Shown: piece by piece, positions 18,205-26,164 of the stretch
Numbering within the stretch: the first letter of the stretch is position 1
Layout: each line of letters begins with the position of its first letter
Origin: Dehalococcoidia bacterium
Lineage (GTDB): Bacteria; Chloroflexota; Dehalococcoidia; Bin125
NCBI GenBank assembly: GCA_022828105.1
Contig: JAJEJC010000005.1
Location: 186,001 to 250,000, forward strand
Length of the DNA: 64,000 nt
Direction: 5' to 3'
The notes under the pieces: generated by a model
What the model saw: the letters and a program-made list of their open reading frames with translations, nothing else
Told to the model about the DNA's origin: nothing
Database searches by the model: none
Made by a program: the position numbers and the translations under genes

Positions 18205-18534
18205 ATGCCGCTGAGCACGATTACCGACATCCGCGACATCGTCATCGTCATCGCCGGACTGCTGAGCGTGATTGCGCTGTTCGTAGTTATCGTTGCGACC
18301 ATCGTGATCGGCTTCCTCTCGTTCCGCCTGCTCCGCGCCGCGCGCAAGACCTTCCAGGACGGCGTCCCGCCGCTGCTCGAACACGCACAGGAAACGGTCA
18401 AGACCGTCAAGGGCACGGCCGAGTACCTCGGCGATTCCGCCGCCGAGCCGGTGATCCGCGCCTACGCCACCGTCTCGCGGGTCCAGCGGATGCTCGACGT
18501 GCTCAGCGGCAGCTTCCGTCAGAAGGGCGATTGA
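18205..18534 (+). CDS. Small membrane protein (DUF948-like)
   Basis: Protein of 109 residues with one long hydrophobic segment (about residues 13-42, IVIVIAGLLSVIALFVVIVA and onwards), followed by a helical, charged domain. The layout resembles DUF948-type proteins, which are short single-span proteins of unknown role near the cell envelope. It follows mnmA by 14 bases and is separated by one base from the next small gene, so all three may be cotranscribed. The family assignment is tentative. Confidence 0.7.
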   Translation: MPLSTITDIRDIVIVIAGLLSVIALFVVIVATIVIGFLSFRLLRAARKTFQDGVPPLLEHAQETVKTVKGTAEYLGDSAAEPVIRAYATVSRVQRMLDVLSGSFRQKGD

Positions 18535-18535
18535 G

Positions 18536-18724
18536 ATGGGCTTCTGGCGAGGTCTGCGCTGGGGGCTGTTCCTGGGCGTGATTGCCGCGCTGGTCTGGCG
18601 AATCCTCAGCGGTCCCGACAACGATGCCAACTGGGAACAGGCCAAAGTCGCCGGCGATATCGCCGCCGCCCAGGCTGAAGCCGAGCAGCGCGAGAAGTTC
18701 AATCGCTCCCGGACCGGGACCTGA
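18536..18724 (+). CDS. Very small single-span membrane protein (YtxH-like layout)
   Basis: Sixty-two-residue protein starting MGFWRGLRWGLFLGVIAALV, a glycine-rich hydrophobic segment, followed by a polar helical tail rich in Ala, Glu and Gln. This layout is shared with YtxH-type proteins, but no motif proves membership. ATG lies one base after the stop of the preceding membrane protein gene, which supports coupling and a joint role. It ends 12 bases before the convergent leuC stop. Confidence 0.65.
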   Translation: MGFWRGLRWGLFLGVIAALVWRILSGPDNDANWEQAKVAGDIAAAQAEAEQREKFNRSRTGT

Positions 18725-18736
18725 GTCCGTCCGGCG

Positions 18737-20137
18737 CTACAGACTCCGCACGTCGACGAAGTGACCGGCAACTGCCGCTGCGGCCGCCATTGCCGGGCTG
18801 ACCAGGTGCGTCCGACCGCCCGGGCCTTGCCGACCCTCGAAGTTGCGGTTGCTGGTCGACGCGCAGCGTTCCTGCGGACTGAGGATGTCCGGGTTCATGC
18901 CCAGGCACATCGAGCAGCCCGCGTCGCGCCACTCAAATCCTGCGTCGCGGAAGATGTCGGCCAGGCCTTCCTCTTCCGCCTGCACTTTCACCAGTCCCGA
19001 GCCGGGTACGACCATCGCGTTGACGCCTTCCGCCACTCTGCCGCCGGCGATTGCCCCGGCGGCGGCTCGCAAATCCTCGATCCGGCCGTTCGTGCAGGAG
19101 CCGATGAAGACGCGATCGATGGCGATGTCCGTGATCGGCGTGCCGGCAGTCAATCCCTGGTAGGCGAGCGCCCGCTCGGCCGACTCCTGCGCCGACGCCG
19201 TGGCCAGGCTGGCCGGATCGGGAATCGATTCGGTCACGGGCGCGCTCTGCGCGGGATTCGTGCCCCAGGTCACGAACGGGACGATCTCCTCGCCGGCGAT
19301 GACGACCTCGGTGTCGAAGACCGCGTCGTCATCGCTGACCAGCTCGCTCCAGCGTTCGACCGCCGCGTCCCAGGCGTCGCCCGAGGGCGCGTGGGGCCGA
19401 CCCTTGACGTAGGCAATCGTCGTCTCGTCTGGCGCGACCAGGCCGGCGCGAGCGCCGCCCTCGATGGTCATGTTGCAGACGGTCATCCGCCCCTCCATGG
19501 AGAGGTTGCGGATCACGTCGCCGCGGTACTCGATCACGTGACCCACGCCGCCGCCGGTACCGATCGTGTTGAGAATCGTGAGGATCACGTCCTTGGCCGA
19601 GCAGGCGCCGGGCAGCTCGCCCGTGACCTCTACCGACATCTGCTTGAGCGGCGCCTGAGGCAGGGTCTGGGTCGCGAGCACATGCTCGACCTCCGACGTG
19701 CCGATCCCGAACGCGAGCGCGCCCAGTGCGCCGTGTGTCGAGGTGTGGCTGTCGCCGCAGACAATGGTCAAACCGGGTTGGGTGAGTCCTTGCTCGGGAC
19801 CGATGATGTGGACGATTCCCTGGCGCGGGTCGAGCGTGTCGTAGAGCGGCACGCCGAACTCTTCGCAGTTGGCCCGCAGCGATTCGACCTGCTGCTGCGA
19901 GAGCGGATCGGCATACGGTTCGATCCGAGTGTCGGTGGGGACGTTGTGGTCCTGGGTCGCCAGGGTCAGATCGGGCCGGCGCACCCTGCGCCCAGTGAGA
20001 CGCAGACCCTCAAACGCCTGCGGCGACGTCACTTCATGGACGAGATGCAGGTCAATGTAGAGCAGGTCTGGTTGACCCTCGGCGCTGCGGATCAGGTGCT
20101 CGTCCCAGATTTTCTGCGCAACGGTACGTCCGGCCAT
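18737..20137 (-). CDS. leuC: 3-isopropylmalate dehydratase large subunit
   Basis: With LeuD it isomerises 2-isopropylmalate to 3-isopropylmalate in leucine biosynthesis, using a 4Fe-4S cluster. The 466-residue protein has [38 protein letters not shown] and [20 protein letters not shown]. The cluster ligands fit GSCTNGR and [11 protein letters not shown] 20137 is preferred to the adjacent ATG 20140 because GGGAG then sits 6 bases away. The partner leuD is about 26 kb away rather than adjacent. leuA lies downstream of it in map order on the same strand, with a toxin-antitoxin-like pair on the other strand between them. Confidence 0.97.
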   Translation of the reverse strand: MAGRTVAQKIWDEHLIRSAEGQPDLLYIDLHLVHEVTSPQAFEGLRLTGRRVRRPDLTLATQDHNVPTDTRIEPYADPLSQQQVESLRANCEEFGVPLYDTLDPRQGIVHIIGPEQGLTQPGLTIVCGDSHTSTHGALGALAFGIGTSEVEHVLATQTLPQAPLKQMSVEVTGELPGACSAKDVILTILNTIGTGGGVGHVIEYRGDVIRNLSMEGRMTVCNMTIEGGARAGLVAPDETTIAYVKGRPHAPSGDAWDAAVERWSELVSDDDAVFDTEVVIAGEEIVPFVTWGTNPAQSAPVTESIPDPASLATASAQESAERALAYQGLTAGTPITDIAIDRVFIGSCTNGRIEDLRAAAGAIAGGRVAEGVNAMVVPGSGLVKVQAEEEGLADIFRDAGFEWRDAGCSMCLGMNPDILSPQERCASTSNRNFEGRQGPGGRTHLVSPAMAAAAAVAGHFVDVRSL

Positions 20138-20244
20138 CATCGTCTCCCTGCTCTGGAGTGTCGGTCTCACGAGTCATCTTACGCGCAGTGATCACCGAAG
20201 CTCTCCGGCAGGGATATCCTGAGACTCTGAATGTGGAGGATCGC

Positions 20245-20568
20245 ATGACCACGCCTGCCTCGGAGATCGATGTCAGCCCGATGGTCTTCACCGAATTCGT
20301 CTCGAACGGTCGGCGCTACCGAACCGAGGAGCCGCTGGTCTTCACCACGGAGTATCTGGACGAAGATGAGATGTACCTGATCGAGGGTGAGTTCGACATC
20401 GCATTGTGGGCCCCGACTCGCGAAAAGGTCTGGGACATGCTGATTGAAACGATGGACTGGATGTGGCGTGAACTGGCGGAGGGCGATCCTGAGCTCTTGG
20501 CCAGAGTCCCACTTGAGCAAGGCGCGCAGCTGCGGGAACGATTCACACTAGTGCCTGATGCCGCGTAA
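20245..20568 (+). CDS. Putative antitoxin of a two-gene cassette, copy A
   Basis: Acidic 107-residue protein with GGAGG five bases before ATG 20245. Its closest relative in view is the protein at 29598-29933. They share IDVSPxV near the start, an EYxxDE stretch, a GxFxxxxWAxxR core and a C-terminal LRER. A short beta sheet followed by a helix recalls the partly degraded RNase-H-like fold of HicB antitoxins, but that is inference. It overlaps the downstream gene by exactly 11 bases, as the other copy does. It sits between leuC and leuA on the opposite strand. Confidence 0.6.
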   Translation: MTTPASEIDVSPMVFTEFVSNGRRYRTEEPLVFTTEYLDEDEMYLIEGEFDIALWAPTREKVWDMLIETMDWMWRELAEGDPELLARVPLEQGAQLRERFTLVPDAA

Positions 20569-20845
20569 GGCCCGCGTTGTCGAGCGCGGCCTGTTGCGCA
20601 AAGGGTTCCGGATCACGTACACGCATCATCGCCGCTTCGTCTACCACACCCTGGATGGCGAAGAACCGCAGACCGTGAGCACGATCATGTCCCACGGCGC
20701 AGACCGCGACGTGAGCGACCAACTCATCGCGAAGATGGCCCGCCAGCTCCACCTCACCCGACGCCAGTTCGACGACCTGATCGACTGCCGACTCGCCCAG
20801 GCCGATTACGAAGCGATGCTGCGCCGCGACGGATTCATCCGCTGA
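20558..20845 (+). CDS. Putative HicA-like toxin of a two-gene cassette, copy A
   Basis: Basic 95-residue protein with RKGF near residue 16, THHRRFVYH, VSTIMSHG and LIDCRLAQADYE. The KGF...H...VxT layout recalls HicA mRNA interferases (GF...GSH...VTVP), with a conserved His in the HRR motif as candidate catalytic residue. A C-terminal extension of about 30 residues (LTRRQFDDLIDC) is not part of classic HicA. The paralog at 29923-30207 shares KGF, HRR, VST, MS and LIDC. Start ATG lies inside the end of the preceding gene, as expected for coupled toxin-antitoxin genes. Function is inferred from pattern only. Confidence 0.6.
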   Translation: MPRKARVVERGLLRKGFRITYTHHRRFVYHTLDGEEPQTVSTIMSHGADRDVSDQLIAKMARQLHLTRRQFDDLIDCRLAQADYEAMLRRDGFIR

Positions 20846-20881
20846 GGCCGTCGCGGCGCGTGCATAACAGGTGTCAAAGCG

Positions 20882-22435
20882 CTATGGCGTGCGCTCTTGC
20901 GTGGCTGCGGCGGTGGCGCCCGTCTGACCGCTGACGTGCCTGTTGATCGCATTGATGTACGCCCGCGCGGAGGCGACCAGGATGTCCTGGTCGGCCGCGC
21001 GACCGGTGTGCGTCGCGCCGTCAACGAGGATGCGGATGGTGACATCGCCCTGGGCGTCGAGGCCCTCGGTGATGCTGGAGACGCTGTACTCCTCCAGCTC
21101 GTCGGCGACCCCGGTCAGCTCGCGGATCGTCTGGTAGATCGCATCCACGGGACCGGTGCCGGTTTTCGTGCCCGTGCATTCCTCGCCGTCCGGAGAGCGG
21201 AGCGAGACCGTCGCCGATGGCGTCGCGGTGGTGCCGGCCGAAATTTCGATCGAGGCGAGCTGCCAGCCTTCGGTCGGTTGACCGAGGCGGTCCATCACGA
21301 TCGCCTCGAGGTCGCGGTCGTCGACGACCGTCTTGCGGTCGGCGAGCTGCTGGAACCGCTCGAAGGCGGCCTTCAACTCGTCGCCGTCCAGCTCGTAGCC
21401 GAGGTCTTCGAGTCGTGAGCGGAATCCCGCACGGCCTGAGAGCTTGGACAGCACGAACTGCGAGCCCTCGACCCAGCCAACTTCCTTGGGGTCCATGATC
21501 TCGTAGGTCTCGCGCATCTTGACCACGCCGTCCTGGTGAATTCCGGACTGGTGGCGGAAGGCGTTGAGACCGACGATCGCCTTGTTCGGCTGGACGTGCA
21601 TGCCGGCGAACTCCTGGACCATGCGCGAGGCCGGTACCAGGTACTGCGGATCGACGCCGATCTCGACGCCGAGGTGATCGGCGCGGGTGCGGATCGACAT
21701 CACGGTTTCTTCCAGCGACGTGTTGCCTGCGCGCTCGCCGAGACCGTTGATCGTGCATTCGACCTGCCGCGCGCCGGCGCGCACGGCGGCCAGCGAGTTG
21801 GCGGTCGAGAGGCCGAGGTCGTTGTGGCAATGCACCGATACAACAACGTTGTCGGCGCCGGGCACGTCCTCGAGGATCCCGGTGATGAAGTTGGCGAACT
21901 CGTCGGGGATCGCGTAGCCGACGGTGTCGGGGATGTTGATCGTGGTCGCGCCGGCCTCGATCACTTCGCGCAGCATGCGGCGGACGAAATCGACGTCCGA
22001 GCGGGTCGCGTCCATTGGCGAGAACTCGACGTCGCTGGTGTACTGCTTGGCGCGGGCGACCATCTCGCGGGCCTGCTGCAGCACCGACTCGCGGTCCTTG
22101 CGCAGTTGGTGGGCGATGTGGATGTCGGAGGAGGAGAGGAAGACGTGGATGCGTGGATTCTCGGCGTCGCGGATCGCCTCCCAGCCCTGGTCGACATCGT
22201 TGGGGACGGCGCGGCAGAGCGTGGCGATCTGGGTGCCGCGGACCTCGCGGGCGATGCGGTTGACGGCGTCGAAGTCGGCCGGCGAGGCGGCGGCGAAGCC
22301 GGCCTCGATGCAGTCGACGCCCATGCGTTCGAGCAGTTTGGCGATCTGCAGCTTCTCCTCGGCGGAGAAGGAGACGCCGGCGGCCTGTTCGCCGTCGCGC
22401 AGGGTGGTATCAAAGATTCGGACTCGGTCAGCCAT
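20882..22435 (-). CDS. leuA: 2-isopropylmalate synthase
   Basis: First committed step of leucine synthesis: acetyl-CoA plus 2-oxoisovalerate to 2-isopropylmalate. The 517-residue protein begins RIFDTTLRDGEQAAGVSFSA with the metal-binding RDGEQ, and has the catalytic SVHCHNDLGLSTANSLAA (HxH metal ligands) and GxGERAGNTSLEE. A full C-terminal allosteric domain from about residue 385 suggests leucine feedback control. AGGAG lies 8 bases before the ATG. A hairpin-rich leader with a short ORF precedes it. Several related enzymes share this fold (homocitrate, citramalate synthases), but proximity of leuC makes LeuA most likely. Confidence 0.95.
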   Translation of the reverse strand: MADRVRIFDTTLRDGEQAAGVSFSAEEKLQIAKLLERMGVDCIEAGFAAASPADFDAVNRIAREVRGTQIATLCRAVPNDVDQGWEAIRDAENPRIHVFLSSSDIHIAHQLRKDRESVLQQAREMVARAKQYTSDVEFSPMDATRSDVDFVRRMLREVIEAGATTINIPDTVGYAIPDEFANFITGILEDVPGADNVVVSVHCHNDLGLSTANSLAAVRAGARQVECTINGLGERAGNTSLEETVMSIRTRADHLGVEIGVDPQYLVPASRMVQEFAGMHVQPNKAIVGLNAFRHQSGIHQDGVVKMRETYEIMDPKEVGWVEGSQFVLSKLSGRAGFRSRLEDLGYELDGDELKAAFERFQQLADRKTVVDDRDLEAIVMDRLGQPTEGWQLASIEISAGTTATPSATVSLRSPDGEECTGTKTGTGPVDAIYQTIRELTGVADELEEYSVSSITEGLDAQGDVTIRILVDGATHTGRAADQDILVASARAYINAINRHVSGQTGATAAATQERTP

Positions 22436-22484
22436 AAGGGCAACTCCTGTGGTCGGAACACGGAACGGAAGCAGACGGTGATGC

Positions 22485-22514
22485 GGCCGCCGGCGCCAGC
22501 AGTGGGCGGCGGCC
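22485..22514 (-). promoter_or_regulatory. Stem-loop in the leuA 5' leader
   Basis: Eight-base arms GGCCGCCG and CGGCGGCC pair perfectly around a 14-base loop, about 50 bases upstream of leuA. With the hairpin at 22536-22555 and the short leader ORF it could form alternative structures, as in attenuators. No T-run follows, so plain termination is not supported. Confidence 0.4.
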
Positions 22515-22519
22515 CCTGA

Positions 22520-22585
22520 TCAGGCCCCGAGCACCCCGCGGGCAACAGCCCGCGGTTCAACTCCCCCAAGCACACGCTGCGTCAT
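22520..22585 (-). CDS. Possible leuA leader peptide
   Basis: A 21-codon ORF (ATG 22585, TGA 22522-22520) that begins MTQRVLGGVEP and contains four Val and two Leu codons. A TATACT element at 22598-22593 leaves only seven bases before the ATG, so the transcript may start almost at the start codon. The middle of the ORF forms a perfect eight-base stem with a four-base loop (22536-22555), and its stop lies in a ten-base palindrome CCTGATCAGG. Position and structure suit transcription attenuation of leuA. Against it, there is no run of Leu codons and it may simply be non-coding leader. Confidence 0.35.
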   Translation of the reverse strand: MTQRVLGGVEPRAVARGVLGA

Positions 22586-22592
22586 GGTTGGT

Positions 22593-22598
22593 AGTATA
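22593..22598 (-). promoter_or_regulatory. Probable -10 element of the leuA promoter
   Basis: TATACT matches the sigma-70 -10 consensus at five of six positions and stands out in this GC-rich region. No convincing -35 is seen 16-18 bases upstream. It faces leuA and lies in the divergent gap shared with the gene at 22663. Confidence 0.5.
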
Positions 22599-22662
22599 GG
22601 GGACGGCAGAGGTGGATGTGCGTCGCGGTGTCGACAATCGCGGCGATGAAGTAGAGGCTGTG

Positions 22663-23037
22663 ATGCCGGACCTGACTGAACTGATCGCGAACGCTCCTTG
22701 GCGGGAGGCGGTGACGTACCGCGAGACGTGGCCGCACGAGTACGTGATGAGCACGAGCCATCACCAGCGGGAGCTGCTGGCGGCGATCTGCGAGCGTTTC
22801 CGCAGGGGAGAAGGCGTTCCCGGACGCTTTTTCTCGATGGAGAACACCTATCTGTTCGTCGGCGGCTACAAGTACTGGCTGATGACGCACTACGAGAAGA
22901 TCGACCCTTGCTTCGACCAGGACAACTACGCGATCAACCGCGCCCCGCTCTACCGGGATCGTCGCGATTTCGTGATCCAGGGCGGGGATACCGGCAAGGC
23001 GGAGGATTATCCTTCGAGGCCGGCGCGGAGGACGTGA
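22663..23037 (+). CDS. Conserved-type hypothetical protein next to a nuclease gene
   Basis: Protein of 124 residues. It has the stretches APWREAVTYRETWPHEYV, GEGVPGRFF, YLFVGGYKYW, NYAINRAPLYRDRRDFVIQ and GDTGKAEDY. I recall a widespread family of unnamed proteins with this pattern (WPHEYV, YKYW and YRDRRDF) but no assigned function. It appears to be a single soluble domain. GAGG lies five bases before ATG 22663. It is 21 bases upstream of the PD-(D/E)XK gene in the same direction, so a shared role with that nuclease is possible. Confidence 0.7.
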   Translation: MPDLTELIANAPWREAVTYRETWPHEYVMSTSHHQRELLAAICERFRRGEGVPGRFFSMENTYLFVGGYKYWLMTHYEKIDPCFDQDNYAINRAPLYRDRRDFVIQGGDTGKAEDYPSRPARRT

Positions 23038-23058
23038 ACCAACGAAGGAGTCATTTCA

Positions 23059-24099
23059 ATGACCGAAAGTCAGTCGCTGCTCGCACATTTGACGCCATGG
23101 TTCTACCGCCCAATCGAGGATCGGGGAACTGACGCCCTTGCGTACATTCTCAATGGGTCAGCAGCCTGCCGTGCTGCTCTGAACCAGATGCTGCGCGACG
23201 ACGCCTTCGCCCCCGAGCCAACGCTCAGCTTCAAGACACAGGTGCAGTACCACGAAGGCAAGTCCCGTGTTGACATGGTTGCCTACGATTCGGACGGATC
23301 CGTGGCGATGGTCGTCGAGTCGAAGTTCTGGGCTGGGCTTCAGCCTGATCAATCGAGTCGCTACTTCGAGATTCTCTTGGAGACCACTTCCAAGCCTGGT
23401 TTGCTTCTGGTTATCTCGCCCAAGAGCAGGAACAGCTTCCTATGGCCCGAGGTGAATGAGCAGATGAAGGCAGCTGGTTGGACATTGGAGCGGGTCAGCT
23501 CGTTTGACGGCATCAGGGTTGCCAACGTCAAGGGCACGAACAAGCGATGCGTGATGGTCAGCTGGGAAGCCTTGGTGGACAGACTCGATGCTGCGGCTGA
23601 GAGTTTCGCAGTAAGGGCCGACATCCACCAGCTTCGAGGGCTCGTCCAGCGACAGAACGACGAGGCTTTTCCACCTCTTACGGCGGAGACTACTGGACAT
23701 GGTTTCGCGATTCTGGACGCTCACTTTCGCAGAATGGTTAGCAACGCGGTCCAACGCGGAAAGCGAGAGTTCGGACTGAACATGAGAGGTCTTCAGTAGG
23801 GCGTCACCAAGCAATATCGGCGGCGCTTCTTCAGAGTCGAAGGGGTAAAGAGACCGCGTTGGCTGACTTTGGGAATCGAGTATCAGGAGGAGCTCTATGC
23901 GAAGACCCCACTGTGGGTGAGGATTCCTCTCAGCCACAAGCCGAAAGTCAAGAAAGTACCTGGGGCGATCACCAAGGAAGAGCACTACTGGTTACCCATC
24001 ACCCTCAAAACTGTCGCGGTCTACGACGATGTGCTCGACGACGTCGTCTCACAGGTGAAGGCGATTACCGATTACTTCGAGAGAGCGCCTGATCAATAG
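23059..24099 (+). pseudogene. PD-(D/E)XK nuclease family gene interrupted by an in-frame TAG
   Basis: The N-terminal part (246 codons from ATG 23059, AAGGAG eight bases upstream) contains a PD-(D/E)XK-type site: VDMVAYD with Asp72, and VVESKFW with Glu87 and Lys89. Codon 247 (23797-23799) is TAG. The same frame stays open for another 99 codons to a TAG stop at 24097 and reads like coding sequence (GVTKQYRRRFFRVEG, LGIEYQEELYAKTPLWVRIP, ITKEEHYWLPITLKTVAVYD). One gene of about 346 codons with a single amber substitution is the simplest reading. The truncated product would keep the nuclease core but lose the C-terminal domain. Target unknown; related proteins occur near restriction and defence genes. 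Confidence 0.75.
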
Positions 24100-24110
24100 C
24101 GGCCAAAGTC

Positions 24111-24182
24111 CGTCATTGCCGCGAAGGCGGGGCCTGCGAGCGCCTTTCTCCTCGCGGCGCCCCCGCCTTCGCGGGGGCGACT
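24111..24182. repeat. Imperfect inverted repeat of the dispersed CGCGAAGGCGGG type
   Basis: CGCGAAGGCGGGG near 24120 is mirrored by CCCCGCCTTCGCG near 24160, within a GTCATTGCC...GGGGCGACTCA frame. This resembles short mobile palindromic elements common in many bacterial genomes. It lies between the broken nuclease gene and the first deacylase gene. A run of G/C-rich sequence without an ORF follows to 24326. Confidence 0.6.
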
Positions 24183-24326
24183 CAATCTTGGGTTTGCGCG
24201 CAGATCTCTCCCCGGCGGGGCGCGGGGATCACGGGGTTTGGGTGGCGACGGGGACGATCTGATTTCCTTATCCTCCGAGCAACTTGAGTGGGCGGCGATT
24301 GCGCCCTGGATTGCTTGGAGACTGAG

Positions 24327-26057
24327 ATGGCCGAATTCGATGTACTGATTCGCGGCGGGACCGTCGTGGACGGGACCCGCGTGCCGCGATTTGTCGCGGA
24401 TGTGGGGATTAAGGACGGGGTCGTCGCCCAGGTCGGCGGCAGGATGGACCCGGCCGACGCGGACCAGGTGCTGGAGGCCGACGGACTCGTGGTTGCGCCT
24501 GGATTCGTCGACCTGCACACGCACTACGACGCGCAGATCCAGTGGGACCCCTACTGCACGATCTCGGGCTGGCATGGCGTGACCTCGGTGGTGCTGGGCA
24601 ACTGCGGCTTCGGCTTCGCGCCAGTGCGCAGCGAGGAACGCGACCGTGCGATGCTGACCATGTCGCGGACCGAGGCAATTCCCTTCGACTCGATGAAGGA
24701 GGGGATGATCTGGGACTGGATCACGTTCCCCGAGTTCCTCGACACGCTGGAGCGGATTCCCAAGGGCGTCAACTGCATCTCCTACATGCCGCTGGCGCCG
24801 CTAATGACCTGGGTTATGGGACTCGAAGCGGCGAAGTCGCGGCGGGCGACCGACGAGGAAATCGCCGAGATGCAGCGGCTGCTGCACGAAGCGATGGACG
24901 CCGGCGCCTGCGGCTGGTCGACCCAGCGGTTGGGCGAGCACTCGGTCCAGGCCGACTACGACGGCACGCCGATGGTGACCGACATTATGTCGGACAACGA
25001 GTGTCTGGCATTGGCCGAGGTCTTGGCCGAGCGCGACGAGGGCTTCATCCAGATCACGCAGTTCACCGGCGACCTGCAGCAGGATCTTGACTTTCAGTCG
25101 GTGCTTGCGGCGACAGCCAAGCGGCCAATCCTGCACAACCTGGTCGCGGTGAACCGCAACAACCCCAGCATCCACCGCGACCGGCTGCAGTGGCTGGAGG
25201 AGTGCAACGCGCGCGGCGAGCGCGTCTTCGGACAGGCCGCCACGATCCGCGCCTCGTTCACGTTCACGTTGGAGGACTGGAACCTCTACGACTCGTCGCC
25301 GGCCTGGAACTATGCGACCACGGGCACGCACGACGAAAAGAAGGTCAAGATGGCCGATCCGGACGTGCGGCGGCGGATCATCGACGAGATCGACGAGGCG
25401 ATCAAGAAGCTCGGTCAGACGCAGGCGCTGGGCGGCCCGATCGAGGAGCTGATGATCCAGGACCTGGCGCACATGGACGAACTGGAGCAGTACGTCGGCA
25501 TGACTGTCGGTCAGGTCGCCGAGATCCGCGGCTGCCACCCGGTCGAGGCGATGCTCGACCTTGCGGTTGAGACCGACCTCGCGGCCGAGTTCCTGACTCC
25601 GATGCGGGAGCAGAACGACGAGTGGATGGCGGAGATGATCACGTCGCCGTACTGCATTCCCGGCGTCTCCGACGGCGGCGCGCACACCAAGTTCCTGACG
25701 GCCGGTTCCTACCCCACGGACTTCCTGATGTGGCTGGTCCGCGACACGGGCCGATTGTCGCTGGAAGAGGCGCACTACCGGCTGAGCTACCTGCCCGCGC
25801 GCGCGGCAGGATTCCACGACCGGGGCACGCTGACCGAAGGCTCGCCCGCCGACGTGGTGGTCTACGACCTGGACGCGCTCAACCTGACGCCCGAGTGGGC
25901 CGGCGAAATCGTACACGACTTCCCCGGCGGCGAGTGGCGCCGTGTGCAGCGTCCTGAGGGCTACCGCTGGATCCTGGTCAACGGCGAAGTCACATTCCAG
26001 GACGGCGAAGCGACCGGCAGCACGCCGGGCAAGCTGCTGCGTCACGGTCGGGGCTAG
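24327..26057 (+). CDS. Amidohydrolase, N-acyl-D-amino-acid deacylase family
   Basis: Zinc-dependent hydrolase of 576 residues expected to remove acyl groups from N-acyl-D-amino acids or cleave related amides. Visible metal-site parts are DLHTHYD (His64, His66), GNCGFGFAP (Cys93) and GVSDGGAHT near residue 450 with the catalytic Asp. The C-terminal composite beta-sandwich ends GEVTFQDGEATGSTPGKLLR. ATG 24327 has TTGGAG before it and matches the start of its paralog at 26165. No signal peptide, so a cytoplasmic enzyme acting on imported substrates. Closely similar to the next gene, so a tandem duplication. Confidence 0.9.
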   Translation: MAEFDVLIRGGTVVDGTRVPRFVADVGIKDGVVAQVGGRMDPADADQVLEADGLVVAPGFVDLHTHYDAQIQWDPYCTISGWHGVTSVVLGNCGFGFAPVRSEERDRAMLTMSRTEAIPFDSMKEGMIWDWITFPEFLDTLERIPKGVNCISYMPLAPLMTWVMGLEAAKSRRATDEEIAEMQRLLHEAMDAGACGWSTQRLGEHSVQADYDGTPMVTDIMSDNECLALAEVLAERDEGFIQITQFTGDLQQDLDFQSVLAATAKRPILHNLVAVNRNNPSIHRDRLQWLEECNARGERVFGQAATIRASFTFTLEDWNLYDSSPAWNYATTGTHDEKKVKMADPDVRRRIIDEIDEAIKKLGQTQALGGPIEELMIQDLAHMDELEQYVGMTVGQVAEIRGCHPVEAMLDLAVETDLAAEFLTPMREQNDEWMAEMITSPYCIPGVSDGGAHTKFLTAGSYPTDFLMWLVRDTGRLSLEEAHYRLSYLPARAAGFHDRGTLTEGSPADVVVYDLDALNLTPEWAGEIVHDFPGGEWRRVQRPEGYRWILVNGEVTFQDGEATGSTPGKLLRHGRG

Positions 26058-26072
26058 ATCAACACTTCGCGC

Positions 26073-26121
26073 TTCCCCCTCTGCCTTCGGCATCTCCCCC
26101 CGCCGAGCGGGGGGAGAGGGG
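26073..26121. repeat. Palindromic intergenic repeat, copy 3
   Basis: Forward copy with TGCC TTC GGCA and the long stem CTCCCCCCGC CGA GCGGGGGGAG. It lies between the two deacylase genes, so it is not restricted to convergent gene ends. Confidence 0.8.
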
Positions 26122-26164
26122 AAAACGAACATCCCTGGGAAACCACCTGGAGAAGGAGACTGAG

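Noticed and set aside
21536-22519. A long plus-strand frame opposite leuA
   Set aside because: Antisense to a clearly identified enzyme, without recognisable domains or a ribosome-binding site. High-GC sequence produces such frames often.
3956-24099. TAG reassignment (amber recoding) in this organism
   Set aside because: TAG terminates many intact genes here (for example mnmA, leuB, both deacylases, the third solute-binding gene), so the two in-frame TAGs are better explained as mutations or errors.
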